Shown here one piece after another: positions 54,634 to 64,000 of a stretch of 64,000 bases of DNA. Within the stretch, counting starts at the first letter, position 1. Every line of letters starts with the position of its first letter. The DNA is from Altimarinus sp041659565 (GTDB lineage: Bacteria > Patescibacteriota > Gracilibacteria > BD1-5 > UBA6164), in the NCBI GenBank assembly GCA_041659565.1, contig JBAZXZ010000007.1, positions 3,534 through 67,533 of the forward strand, in the 5' to 3' direction. The notes beneath the pieces were generated by a model. The model did not search any database and was not told where the DNA came from. It saw only the letters and a program-made list of their open reading frames with translations. Made by a program: the position numbers and the translations under genes.

Positions 54634-55001
54634 AGATTTGCCCAACTATTATATAAAAAATTTAATATTTTCAAAATAAACTTTCAAAAATTGTATTTAT
54701 TTCTATAATTTGTATAATTATGTTTTCTTATTCTCCCCCTCAAAAAACATTTAGAAATATGGGGGTTTGGGGGGTGAGACGATAGTGAGTACTTACCGCA
54801 AGCCTCAAAACACAAATTCTGAAATTCGAGCCCCCCAAATCTTTTGCTTACTTTTGGATTCAAAAGTAAGAAGTAATTGAATTGTTTTAAAAAAAGGAAA
54901 ACTATTTCTATGATTCTGAAATAAATTCAGAATGACAACATAGAACAATACAATGAAGATTCCCTTCTTCAAGGGAATGACAATATTATTAACCCTTACC
55001 C
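54634..55001. other. Spacer with repeats before the Elp3-like gene
   Basis: No gene in 368 bases. Contains an AT-rich part (54640-54730) with a possible tRNA promoter, copy 4 of the intergenic 150-bp repeat (54733-54890), and short hairpins of the TTCAGAATGACA type (54913-54940) and of the CCCTTCTTCAAGGG type (about 54962-54984). Confidence 0.65.
54733..54890 (+). repeat. Intergenic repeat family, copy 4 (longest)
   Basis: Begins AAAAACATTTAGAAATAT, has a G-run GGGGGTTTGGGGGGTGAGAC, then TTCTGAAATTCGAGCCCCCC, then AATCTTTTGCTTACTTTTGG and ATTCAAAAGTAAGAAGTAAT. Inner palindromes pair the G-run with the C-run and CTTACTTTTG with CAAAAGTAAG. The inverted copy is at 33255-33388. Confidence 0.8.
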
Positions 55002-56825
55002 ATGCAAAAACAACAAATAATCGACGAAATAATAAACCTATCTTTAGAAAGAAACATAATCACTAAAGATGAATTTCATAAAACCCAAAATGAAGTCTAC
55101 AAGAAGTACAAACTTCCCGAATGAATCACAGGAATAGATATCCTTGAAAGATATAATGAACTTATAAAAACAAAAAATATAAAAGATAGTAATGATTTCA
55201 GAAAAGTTTTGAGAAAGAGATGAGTGAGAAGCCTTTCTGGAGTAACTGTAATTTCCCTACTTACAGAGTTTTTTTGATGCCCTTGAAAATGTATTTATTG
55301 TCCAACATTTGAATGATTACCAAAATCATATATCCCAAATGAACCTGCAGTACAAAGAGCAAAACTAAATAAATTTGATCCAATTATGCAAATACATAAT
55401 AGACTTAGATCTCTTGAAATTACAGGACATAAAATAGAAAAAAATGATGTAAGAATCATAGGTTGAACTTGGAGTTGTTATCCAAAAAAGTATCAAGAAG
55501 ATTTTATAAAAGGTATTTATGATGCTTTCAATACTTTTGATGAGATGAAAGAACAAATAGATGAAAATATAACTTCAAAGGATAAATTCTCTAGTTTCAC
55601 GATGAAAGAATGATACAATTTAAAACTATCAAAAGACTTAGAAGAAGCAAAAAAAATCAATGAAACAGCAAAATACAGAGTTATCTGAATTGCAGTAGAA
55701 ACTCGCCCAGATTGGGTGAATATAGAAGAAATTGCTAGACTCAGAAAATATGGAGTTACAAGAGTTGAAATAGGTTATCAAACAACTATTGATGAGATAA
55801 ATTTATTAAATAAAAGATGACATACAAACAAAGAAAGTATTCTTGCTACTAAATTACTCAAGGATGCATGATTTAAAGTTGTTGCTCATATAATGCCCAA
55901 TTTACTTTGAAGTACTCCTCTGCTTGATAAAAAAGCATTTAAAGAAGTATTTGAGAACCCCGACTTTAGACCAGATGAGTTAAAAATCTATCCAATGGTT
56001 GTTACAGATAAATCAGAACTAACAGAAATATGGAAAAAATGATGATTTAAAGCATACGATGATGAGACACTTATAAATTTGATGTGTGATTTAGAAGAAA
56101 TGGTTCCAGAATATGTAAGGATAAATAGAACTTATAGAGATATCCCAGCTTCGCAAATACTTCACGGTTCAACTCTTAGTAATCTAAGACAAATAGTTGA
56201 AAATAGAATGAAAGAAAAATGAATAAAATTACAAGATATTAGAAATAGAGAAATAAAAGACAAAATCAATGACCCATCTAGAGCAGTTTTACATACTTTT
56301 AAATACGAAGCAAGTGGATGAACAGAATATTTTATGACTTTTGAAGATAGTGAAGATAGAACTATATTTAGTTTACTTAGATTTAGGTTGCCAGGAAAAA
56401 GTTTTTCTGTCATCCTCGGGCTTGACCCGGGGATCTCTAGCAAGGAAAAACTAGAAAAAAAAAGTAATGGCACAGATATTTTAAAAAGCACTTTATCAAA
56501 AGATGAATTTATAAATTCTAGTGAGTTCATAGATTCCGGATCAAGTCCGGAATGACAAAACTGCGAATCTATCCTCCCAGAATTAAAAAACTCAGCATTA
56601 ATCAGAGAAATCCACACATTTTGAGACCAATTAAGTATCTGAGAAGTTGGAAGTACTTTTTGACAACATATAGGTTTTGGAAAAAGACTTATTGCTGAAG
56701 CTGAAAAAATCGCAATAGAAAATTGATATAAAAAAATGGCAGTTATCGCTTGAGTTTGAGTAAGAGAATACTATAAAAAAAGATGATATGAGTTAGAATG
56801 AGAGTATATGACAAAAAATTTGTAA
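55002..56825 (+). CDS. Elp3-like radical SAM / acetyltransferase, 607 aa
   Basis: Modifies wobble uridine of tRNAs (cm5U34). The radical SAM cluster is FFGCPGKCIYCPTF (CxxxCxxC) near residue 90, followed by GGTWSCYPKKYQEDF and ETRPDW, and EIGYQTT. The C-terminal GNAT domain has FGQHIGFGKRLIAEAEKIA and VREYYKKRGYEL. A 50-codon palindromic insertion (56408-56557) lies in frame between RFRLPGK and LPELKNSALIREIH, in the loop joining the two halves. It is shaped like archaeal and CPR-type Elp3, lacking other Elongator subunits. Confidence 0.93.
56408..56557. repeat. TGTCAT/ATGACA palindromic element inside the Elp3-like gene
   Basis: 150 bases, 50 codons. The ends are TGTCATCCTCGGGCTTG and CAAGTCCGGAATGACA. 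Inner arms CTTGACCCGGGGAT and ATTCCGGATCAAGTCCGGAAT form stems. It encodes a loop of about 50 residues rich in Ser, Lys and Glu. It is the longest of the in-gene elements and could be a composite of two units. Confidence 0.85.
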
Positions 56826-56877
56826 TTTTTTAAAAAAGTCTATAATTAAATTACCTTATTTTTTTAATTTCAAAAAT

Positions 56878-57309
56878 ATGAAAATAAAGTCTAAAATCAC
56901 ACAAAGAGTAGGTTTATGAAAAGGTATTTGATTAATATTTTGAGGATTTGCATTTTTTATAATTCCTATGATATTAAATAATACTAGCTTGTTTCTAAGA
57001 TTTTGAGTATGGCTTTGGTATATAACACTATGAGCTTTAATCTGAATTTTTTGAGTTATGGATAATTATCCTTATTTAAAACTTAAAATACCTTTTTGGT
57101 TTAGATGAATAATGCTATGATGATGGATGAATTTCGTAATTTCTTTAATTGCATATAATGAATTAAAAACTATGATGGTATGAACAGCCGTTGACTGATA
57201 TTCACCTTTTTGTATAGTAATTGGGTGAATGATATTTTGATTATTAACAGATTACATAGCAACTAAATATATTTGAGAATGAAAAGACTTACTTAAAGAA
57301 AAAAAATAA
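56878..57309 (+). CDS. Membrane protein with four helices, 143 aa
   Basis: KITQRVGLGKGIGLIFGGF begins a run of four hydrophobic segments, with Trp-Leu-Trp-rich loops, for example GVWLWYITLGALIGIFG and PFWFRGIMLGGWMNFV. Gly is very abundant and almost always TGA. I do not recognise the family. A 52-base gap separates it from the Elp3-like gene, so it may be independent. Confidence 0.72.
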
Positions 57310-57337
57310 TTTCCTATTTTGATTAATCAAACCAATA

Positions 57338-57372
57338 AAAAAAAGTAAAACTATTTAAGTTTTACTTTTTTT
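57338..57372. terminator. Bidirectional terminator
   Basis: AAAAAGTAAAACT / AGTTTTACTTTTTTT with loop ATTTA lies between the membrane-protein gene (+) and the L,D-transpeptidase gene (-). It can serve both. Confidence 0.85.
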
Positions 57373-58347
57373 ATGAATAAATTCATGTGGTATCAATAAG
57401 TACATTTTCTATTCATAACTCTTTCACCTTTTCATGTATTTCTTTCACATAAAAAAGTGGAGTTCTTATACAACCATGAGATGCTAAATTTCCATTTATA
57501 GTTCAATCACTTCAGTGAATCCATTCTTTTCAATCAATATGCACTGCATAAGGCATAACTGCTCATCATTTTTCAAAAATCTTTTTCTTTATATCTACTT
57601 TAGGATATTCTGTTGAATAATGATGTTTATCAGGAGTTTTTTTCAAGTAGTTTTTAATCTAGAAGTTTTATGATCAGGTAAGCCTGGTGAAACATAAGTA
57701 GCAAGAAATAATTCACCATCAACATAAAAACTTAAAACATTTTTACCATCTATTTTTGAAACGATAATTTTGTTAACTTTCACATCAATAGAGTCAGGTA
57801 CTTTTCAAAAAAGATTTTCATTTATAAAGGTATTTTCTTTATTTAATCAAACCCCACTACCATAATAAGTATTTGTACTAAATACATTCAAATTTCTATA
57901 TAAAGCTTTAGGATATTTAGAATATCATAACATCTCGTTATATATTGAAAGTCTTTTTTTTGATATTTCATCTAATTTATCCTGATTTTTTGAATAATAA
58001 TCAAGGTAGATTTGTTTTAAAGTAGCAGATCATAAAACTCAATCTTGAGACTTTATAGGAAAACCAAACTCTTTTTGTAAGCTCTTTATTTTATTTGTAA
58101 AATTATCGTTATTATCAGTAATCCCAAAAAAAATTACAAAAAAATCTACTTCTCTTTTTCAAATTGAAGAAATAGATTTTTCATATTTTTCAGGATTTTT
58201 TATATTTAATAAATCCTCAACTTTATCCTTAGTTGTACCCACATCAAATTTAGTACCATTATCAACTTCAGAAGCCTTAGTTAAATCAGGCAATAAAAGT
58301 GAAAGTCAAAGTCATAAACTTCATTTTAAAAAATCCCTTCTATCCAT
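57371..58347 (-). pseudogene. L,D-transpeptidase (YkuD) with a one-base deletion
   Basis: Would be about 325 residues. The start MDRRDFLKGSLGLGLSLLLP is a Tat-like signal (RRDFLK with a following Gly-rich stretch) that exists only with UGA as glycine. Before the shift comes a peptidoglycan-binding-like region, then VNKIIVSKIDGKNVLSFYVD of the YkuD fold. After the shift near the T5 run 57651-57655 the frame continues with IDGKEWIHGSDG and NLASHGCIRTPLFYVK, the catalytic Cys motif. Without the shift the protein ends within 20 residues. Biological deletion or homopolymer error cannot be told apart here. Confidence 0.85.
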
Positions 58348-58389
58348 ACTGTAAAAACTATAATAGTTTAAAAATAAAATTTTAAACAA

Positions 58390-58424
58390 AAAAAGATATG
58401 ATAATTTACATATCATATCTTTTT
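58390..58424 (-). terminator. Terminator after the surface-protein gene
   Basis: AAAAGATATGATA / TATCATATCTTTT with loop ATTTACA, just after the stop of the 911-aa protein (the minus strand reads into it first). Confidence 0.85.
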
Positions 58425-58427
58425 AAT

Positions 58428-61163
58428 TTATTTTGCAACTTTTTTAGATGCTATATATTCTCATATAAAATCTCAAACTAAAGGAGCTTGTTTTCTAAAT
58501 AAATTAGATCCAAAACTTACAATTGTTCATACATTTATCAAATCATTTTTATTCTCAATATAAGTTCTATTATTAACAAGATTTTCTATATCACCATACA
58601 AACTTCAATTTATTACTAATTTATTATCACTTTCTACTGATATAATTTGTCATCAAACTCCAGAAACTTTTATAGATATAAGTGTTCAATTTATTTTTGT
58701 TACATTTGATGCAATAATTATATTTCATCATTTTACTACAAAGGCTATATTATCAGTATAAGTAATATTTTGATTTATGTATAAATTTCATCATTCTACT
58801 ATATAAGTTCTTTCAGAGCTTCAAGGTATGCTTGTTGAATTAATAGTCAAATTTCATTTTACAATAAATACATTACTTAATCCATTGTATTTAGTAAGTG
58901 TATCAGTTATATTTTTATTTCAAGTTACTTGAGTAGTTGTAACTTTTGTTAAATTTGATTCTATCTTAGATGTTTGTCAAGAAGATATTTTAGTTACAGA
59001 TGTAGTATCACTTACCTTTTTAGAATAACTTGATATACTTCCAGTTGAAACTCATGCTCAAACAAAGTTTTTATTTTTATCTTCATCACTATATCAGTCT
59101 GATGCAACTTTATTTATATCAGCCGTTATTTTACTATTTTTAATAAGAGAAGTTCATCCTCATACTGTTGCAACTGCTGGTTTAGATACTCTTACTTTCA
59201 AAGGTGTCGAGAAAAATGCATCAGGAAATCATTGTAAAGTAGTTTTTAGAATAGTATCTTTATAACTAGTACTATCTGTTATTTTTAATCATTTTATATT
59301 TATCGTACTTCAACCATTTAACGATTCAAAAGTTTTTGAAATTCAAGGACGCAACCATCATATTTTTTGAGCTGAACAAATTCCTGTAAATCAAGTATTA
59401 TCAGAATTTAGTAAAACAGAACTATCAGAATTATATACACATAAAGGATAATCTAAGTACAATTCTTCTCCAGAATCATTTCATATATAAGGAGTTGATC
59501 CAAATACTGTAAAAGGATTACTTCAAGCTCAGATAATTACTTGTCAATAAGGTCTAAACAAGATATTTCATCATCCTGGATATGTCAAAATTATTCATCA
59601 CTCTCAAGGATATGTAAAATTTAAAGTTTTACAGTCAACACACCAAGATGGAAATTTTAATATTCAACCAACAAGAGATGCTTCACAAACTTCATTTACT
59701 CATTGATTATTTGGTCTTTGAATAACTCAATCTCAACAAAATCATGAGTGACCTCCACCACCACCTCATCCACCTCCTCATCATGAAGAAAGTTTTATAC
59801 TACAAGTAGGACTAGTTACATTTGGAATTCATGATGTTGCCCCATTTCAAACATAACATTTAGGATTAAAAGTTGCAGGAGAATTAAATTTACAAGTAAA
59901 ATTTCAAATTCCTGTATTATTTTGTGTAGCAGTTGTTCAATCTCAACATTCTACTTTAACTATTTCAGTATTTGCACTTCATATACAAGTTACTCATACA
60001 TCTGTTCATATTGGATAAGTATTATTTGCTGTAGCTCCAGATTGCGATAATTCAATTCTTACACAATCAGGTTGACTTCATCATGATCATCCTGGAATAG
60101 TAACAACTGTAGTATCTGTATCAGTTACAGGTAAACCACTAGTTACTCATATTCAATTTACTGTTGCACTATTTGTATATCCTGCTACTGTATTTACTCA
60201 ATTACAAGTATAATCTATATATTCTCATACTTCAAGTATTGCATTTGTATGATCTCATGATCAAGAAACTGTAACTCATGACCAAGTACTAGGAAAAGTT
60301 CCTGGTAAAGTTACACTTCAAGAACAATTTGGAGCCACAGTATCAGTAAAAACTATATTTCTAAGACTTTCAGTAAAATTATTTGTTCCTCTAATTCTAA
60401 ACACTGCTTGTGTTCAAACATTTACTCTTTGAGTATCATTTCATACTATTCAGTCTAAATCTGCGGGGTTTGCATCTGTTTTATCTATTTGTATTGATGG
60501 AGAAATTCATTGACAAGTTGCACTACAACCATCTCAATCTATATTATTTCCATCATCACAAGTTTCTCAATGAGTTGAGTCTAATACTCAGTCTCAACAA
60601 TAATCAACATATATATTAAAACATTCATTATCTTGAAGTATTGGAGTTGAACTAAAATTTGGTTTATTTGTATAACTTTTCGTAAGATATGACCGATCAA
60701 GTAATGTATAATTATATGAAGCTGCTGATCAATCTATATATCAATTATTAGATTTTCTAGCAATTGAATAAACTAATTGTCATGCTAAAGTTGTTCTATT
60801 TGGTAAAGTTCCTCTATTTATAACAGTTCCTGCATCATTTGAACATACAACAATATCTTGCACTGATTCAGGTTTCATATTTGATTTAAAAACAAAAGGT
60901 CATCTTATATTTAAAGAATTATATGGATTATAAACTCTTATATTACTACTTATAAATCATATTGCCCGAGCTTTTGTTAAATCTCATCATCATAATATAT
61001 CCCTAAAATATCTTATTTCTCAATTATAATATCTTACATCCCAAGATCATCAATTACAATTTGTTTCTGGAGACAAAATGTTTGTTTGAGAAACATTAAC
61101 TGCTAATACATTTAAATATAATGTAGAAAATATTATGAAAAATATAAATTTAATTGCTTTCAT
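58428..61163 (-). CDS. Large exported cysteine-rich surface protein, 911 aa
   Basis: N-terminal signal (FIFFIIFSTLYLNVLA). A Myxococcus-type Cys-rich repeat sits near residue 190 (CGDGVLDSTHGETCDDGNNI), followed by DUF11-like or Ig-like beta repeats (for example TVSGSGDHTNAILEVGEYID and VPVTDTDTTVVTIPGG-like strands), another CGDG near residue 475 after a poly-Gly stretch of ten, and a C-terminal half with strands such as GNLYINQNITYTDNIAFVVK that may form a beta-helix. It is probably a cell-surface adhesin or wall-associated protein. CGG appears at residues 66 and 157. Confidence 0.82.
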
Positions 61164-61174
61164 ATATTATAATA

Positions 61175-61396
61175 TTAAAAATTACTTTCATCTATTAAGT
61201 CTGGATTTTGAACATTAGATGGTTGTTCTGTTGGTGAATATATATCTTTTATTTTTTCATTGTTTGTATCAGAAATTATAGCTTTTGTTTTTTCATTGTT
61301 TGTATCATTTCTGATATAGAAATATTTCACTGATAAAGATAATATAACTAGTCCTATTATTGATAATAATATATATAGTTTTTTCTTATTATTCAT
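61175..61396 (-). CDS. Small membrane-anchored protein, 73 aa
   Basis: KKKLYILLSIIGLVILSLSV is the membrane anchor. The outside part has a repeated unit (NDTNNEKTKAIISDTNNEKIKDI) and a Pro-containing tail, IYSPTEQPSNVQNPDLIDE, ending SNF. It resembles the Pro/Thr-rich tails of the two small proteins at 63396-64000. It is possibly a substrate for the neighbouring glycosyltransferases, inferred only from position. Confidence 0.72.
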   Translation of the reverse strand: MNNKKKLYILLSIIGLVILSLSVKYFYIRNDTNNEKTKAIISDTNNEKIKDIYSPTEQPSNVQNPDLIDESNF

Positions 61397-61490
61397 ACTA
61401 AATTATAATTAATTAAATATAATAGTCAAATATAATAAATATTCATCTACTTTTATATAATAACACATTATTAAATAATATTCAAAATTT

Positions 61491-62426
61491 TTACATACTT
61501 TCTTTTTCAAAGTCATAATATTGTTTAAATTTAGTTAAATACCAATTATCATCATATTTATAATTTTTTCTTTGAATTTCTACCCAATCAAAAAAATCTT
61601 TATCTTGTAATAAAGAATTATGTATATTATCAAACGATTTTTCATATCCTGAATAATATAATCTTATATTTTTTACAAATTCATCAATATATTTCTTAGT
61701 TTGAAAGCAACTATAAACAAATATTAATTTATTTCTCAACATATTTTCGAACTTAACATTATAATTATTAAATGACTTTCTAAAGTGATGAATGAATTTA
61801 ATCTCTTTTGTAAGATAGCACTTATATCAATGTAACCAAGCCCTCATTGACAATTCTATATCTTCACTTCACCGTCAAACCATAAAAACATTATATCATC
61901 CTATTTTTTGAAAAATGCTTTTTTTTATTATTGTTGAATTTCATACCATCATTGGAATCTCTATAATTTGTTTTGAATCATTTGAAGAATACCAATATCA
62001 GATTCAATCAAGCTTATTCATATAAAGTACCTCACAATTCAAAGATTTATTATTAAAGTCTCATACTGTAGCTTGTAAAATTCATATATCATTATTATTA
62101 AATATTTTATTAATCTTTACTAAAAAATCTCATACAAAGTACATATGAGAATCACTAAAAATTAGTATATCTCAACTAGCCTCTTTTCAAAGAAAATCTC
62201 TTATTTTTCAAGGTCAAGCTGATTTAAAATAATATATTTTTATTTTATTTTTTAATGGATGTTTTTTTATAAAATTTAAATCTGATAAATTATCTGAACC
62301 ATCATCTGCTATTAATATTTCAAAATTATCGTACTTAACTTTATTATATATACTATCAAGCATTATATCAAGCAGAAATCACTCATTGATATGAGGCAAT
62401 AAAATTGAAAATTTATAATTCTTCAT
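61491..62426 (-). CDS. Family 2 glycosyltransferase, 311 aa
   Basis: A GT-A fold transferase: YKFSILLPHINEGFLLDIML and LIADDGSDN, then ILIFSDSHMYF (the DxH metal motif), GGYNVFMVG-[CGG]-GSEDIELSMRAW. In this family the last motif is WGxED. The Trp position is codon 185, CGG at 61872-61874, and the neighbouring paralogue has TGG in the same place, which is strong evidence for CGG as Trp. The C-terminal 90 residues end in KYDDNWYLTKFKQYY, shared with the paralogue. It overlaps that gene by 14 bases. Confidence 0.92.
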
Positions 62427-63384
62427 TTTTTATTTTTATAAAATCTAAGTAATAATCTTTAAACTTTTCAAAATACCAATCATCATTGTATTTAAAATTT
62501 GTTTGTTGATTTTCATTCCATTTTACATATTCAACATTATTTTTTACTTCATTATTGATTTTATCAAATAACTCTTTTCAGTAATGATTTGATAAATCAT
62601 TTAAAATCAAATCAAATCTTGCTTTATTATTAAAACAAGTATATAAAGTCATAAGTCTATTATTTAGTACCTCTTCTGTCTTTACCGTAGTATTCGTAAA
62701 GCTTTGTTTAAAATAGTGGGCTACAAATAAATTTGGTGTAAAAAAACAATTATATCATCTCAAATGTGCTCTCATAGAAAATTCTAAATCTTCACAACCC
62801 CATTTAATAAAATTTTTATTAAATCAGTCTAAATCTTCAAAAACTTTTCTTTTAATAATTGTTGCTCATCAAGCTATATTTGGAGTTTCTATTATATCCT
62901 TAATATCTTCAATTTTTATATTTACTCAATCAATTTTTGGTAAATCCCAATGACTATATAATAAATTATCTTTTATCTTATAAATACATCATTCCATTCT
63001 TTTATCCTGAATACTTCAAATAATTGGTTGAAGTAAATCTATTTTATCATATTTTGATAATAATTTATTTATTTTCTTTAGAAAATCATCTATAAAATAC
63101 ATATGTGAATCTAGAAATATCAAAATATCTCAAGTTGAATTCTTTGCTCAAAAATTTCTAGCATTAGGTGATCATAAATCTTTTTGAAAAAATATTTTAA
63201 TTTTTTTCTTTAAAGGATGGTTTTTCACAAAATCTAAATCAATCTTATTATTACTTCCATCATCTACAACTATAATTTCAAATTTATCATATTTAAATTT
63301 ACTATAGATACTATCAAGAGTGATATCTAAAAGATATCACTCATTAATATGTGGAATTATAATAGAATATTTATACTTTTTCAT
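62413..63384 (-). CDS. Family 2 glycosyltransferase, 323 aa
   Basis: Paralogue of the preceding feature: YKYSIIIPHINEGYLLDITL, IIVVDDGSNNK, ILIFLDSHMYFIDD and FNKNFIKWGCEDLEFSMRAH, with the conserved Trp written TGG. The DSH and WGxED motifs place it with the polypeptide N-acetylgalactosaminyltransferase-like group, which transfers sugars to Ser/Thr of proteins; the Pro/Thr-rich small proteins next to it fit as targets. Its tail KYNDDWYFEKFKDYYLDF is like the first copy's. It ends inside the next gene's start. Confidence 0.93.
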
Positions 63385-63395
63385 GTAATATTAAA

Positions 63396-63674
63396 TTAAA
63401 ATTCATTAATAGGAGCACTAGTTGGAGAGTTTGTTGTTTCTAGAGGTGGAGATGTTGGTACTTCTGATGTTGTTGTAGGAACGTTTGGTTGTGTTGGTGC
63501 TTCTTCCAGTTTAGATAAAATTTCATCTGGATTTCCTTCTTTATCATTATCATCTTTTTCTTTTGTTTTTATCTCTACTATTTTTTTAGAAATATATTCT
63601 CAAGACATAGGTTGTGTTGGTAAAACATTTGTTTTTACATCATTAACATCTATTCATTTATTATTATTTTCCAT
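63396..63674 (-). CDS. Small protein with Pro/Thr-rich tail, 92 aa
   Basis: N-terminal ENNNKGIDVNDVKTNVLPTQ, a charged middle (EIKTKEKDDNDKEGNPDEIL) and a tail PTTTSEVPTSPPLETTNS, then PTSAPINEF. The tail parallels the C-terminus of the gene at 63778 (PTSTPINEF). There is no signal that I can see. It may be a scaffold or glycosylation substrate; its role is unknown. It lies 11 bases upstream of the glycosyltransferase pair on the same strand. Confidence 0.7.
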
Positions 63675-63777
63675 AAAAATTAAATTAAAATATAAATTTT
63701 GTAACTAGATATATTTATTTAATTATATATGTATTAAATCATACTTTTAAAAAAAATGCAATTATTATTATTTTTTA

Positions 63778-64000
63778 TTAAAACTCATTAATAGGAGTAC
63801 TCGTTGGAGAGTTTGTTGGTTCTGGAGGTGGCGATGTTGGATCTGTTGGTAGTGTTGTAGGTCATGTTGGAGTTGTTGGAAGTGTTGGGTTTGTTGGAAG
63901 TGTTGGGTTTGTTGGAAGCGTTGGGTTTGTTGGAAGCGTTGGGTTTGTTGGAAGCGTTGGGTTTGTTGGAAGCGTTGGGTTTGTTGGAAGCGTTGGGTTT
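63778..64000 (-). CDS. Pro/Thr-rich repeat protein, C-terminal part (runs off the window)
   Basis: The last 73 residues are visible. They consist of at least seven PTLPTN hexapeptides and then PTPTGPTTLPTDPTSPPPEP and TNSPTSTPINEF. The hexapeptides come from an 18-base DNA repeat. The tail is the paralogue of the previous small protein. A surface, mucin-like protein is likely given the adjacent glycosyltransferases. The N-terminus, and so any signal, is not in the window. Confidence 0.75.
63875..64000. repeat. 18-base tandem repeat, at least seven units
   Basis: Unit GTTGGAAG(T/C)GTTGGGTTT, seven full copies reaching the window end. The first two have T and the later five C at the variable base, and the rest are identical. 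It encodes PTLPTN on the minus strand. Near-identity means recent expansion. Confidence 0.95.

Noticed and set aside
54316..54635. Plus-strand open frames over the tRNA and its spacer
   Set aside because: They run through the permease end, terminator hairpins and the tRNA; there is no protein-like pattern.
63875..64000. Regular repeat at the window end as a CRISPR array
   Set aside because: Units are directly adjacent with no spacers, 18 bases long, and encode an in-frame hexapeptide.

Overview
The window is AT-rich and comes from a bacterium that reads UGA as glycine. Almost every gene is open only if TGA is sense, and the TGAs fall on invariant glycines: the Walker A loops of UvrD and the ABC transporters, SSGHPDK of MetK, HPFCDGNGRIGR of Fic. 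Only TAA and TAG end genes. This is the code of the Absconditabacteria (SR1) / Gracilibacteria (BD1-5) clade of the Candidate Phyla Radiation. CGG also behaves as tryptophan: it occupies the Trp position of several conserved motifs, and the window carries a Trp-like tRNA with a CCG anticodon. The three CGA codons look like ordinary arginine. A standard-code ORF caller breaks nearly every gene here.

1-13 kb: partial hisS, a giant thioester alpha-2-macroglobulin (2205 aa), a glycine-rich prepilin-like surface protein, a PBP1C-type penicillin-binding protein and an HD hydrolase. 13-23 kb: UvrD helicase, D-Ala-D-Ala ligase, an alpha/beta hydrolase, a HicB-like protein, a MurF-like ligase, a metallophosphoesterase, a GIY-YIG protein and a DUF2130 protein. 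23-33 kb: an S-box riboswitch with metK, a run of exported and membrane proteins, and an argG-argF-argH operon preceded by a leader peptide with three consecutive Arg codons and an attenuator. 33-37 kb: a repeat-filled spacer and a two-gene ABC exporter whose first gene has a frameshift.

37-52.5 kb is a defence and toxin island attached to the 3' end of the second ABC gene. That 3' end occurs three times, separated by a BRO/antirepressor gene and a DinD gene. A type I restriction operon follows (hsdR, an OLD-type nuclease, hsdM, and hsdS with an extra C-terminal domain), then a putative Mrr-like nuclease, two HTH-Panacea antitoxin/toxin pairs and a Fic protein.

52.5-64 kb: an APC permease, the tRNA(CCG), an Elp3-like radical SAM/GNAT protein, an L,D-transpeptidase with a frameshift, a large Cys-rich surface protein, and a cluster of two glycosyltransferases with small Pro/Thr-rich proteins that runs off the window end.

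Small palindromic repeats with TGTCAT...ATGACA ends occur between genes and also, in frame, inside the PBP, UvrD and Elp3 genes, much like Rickettsia palindromic elements. A second, intergenic repeat family of about 150 bp has four full or partial copies.
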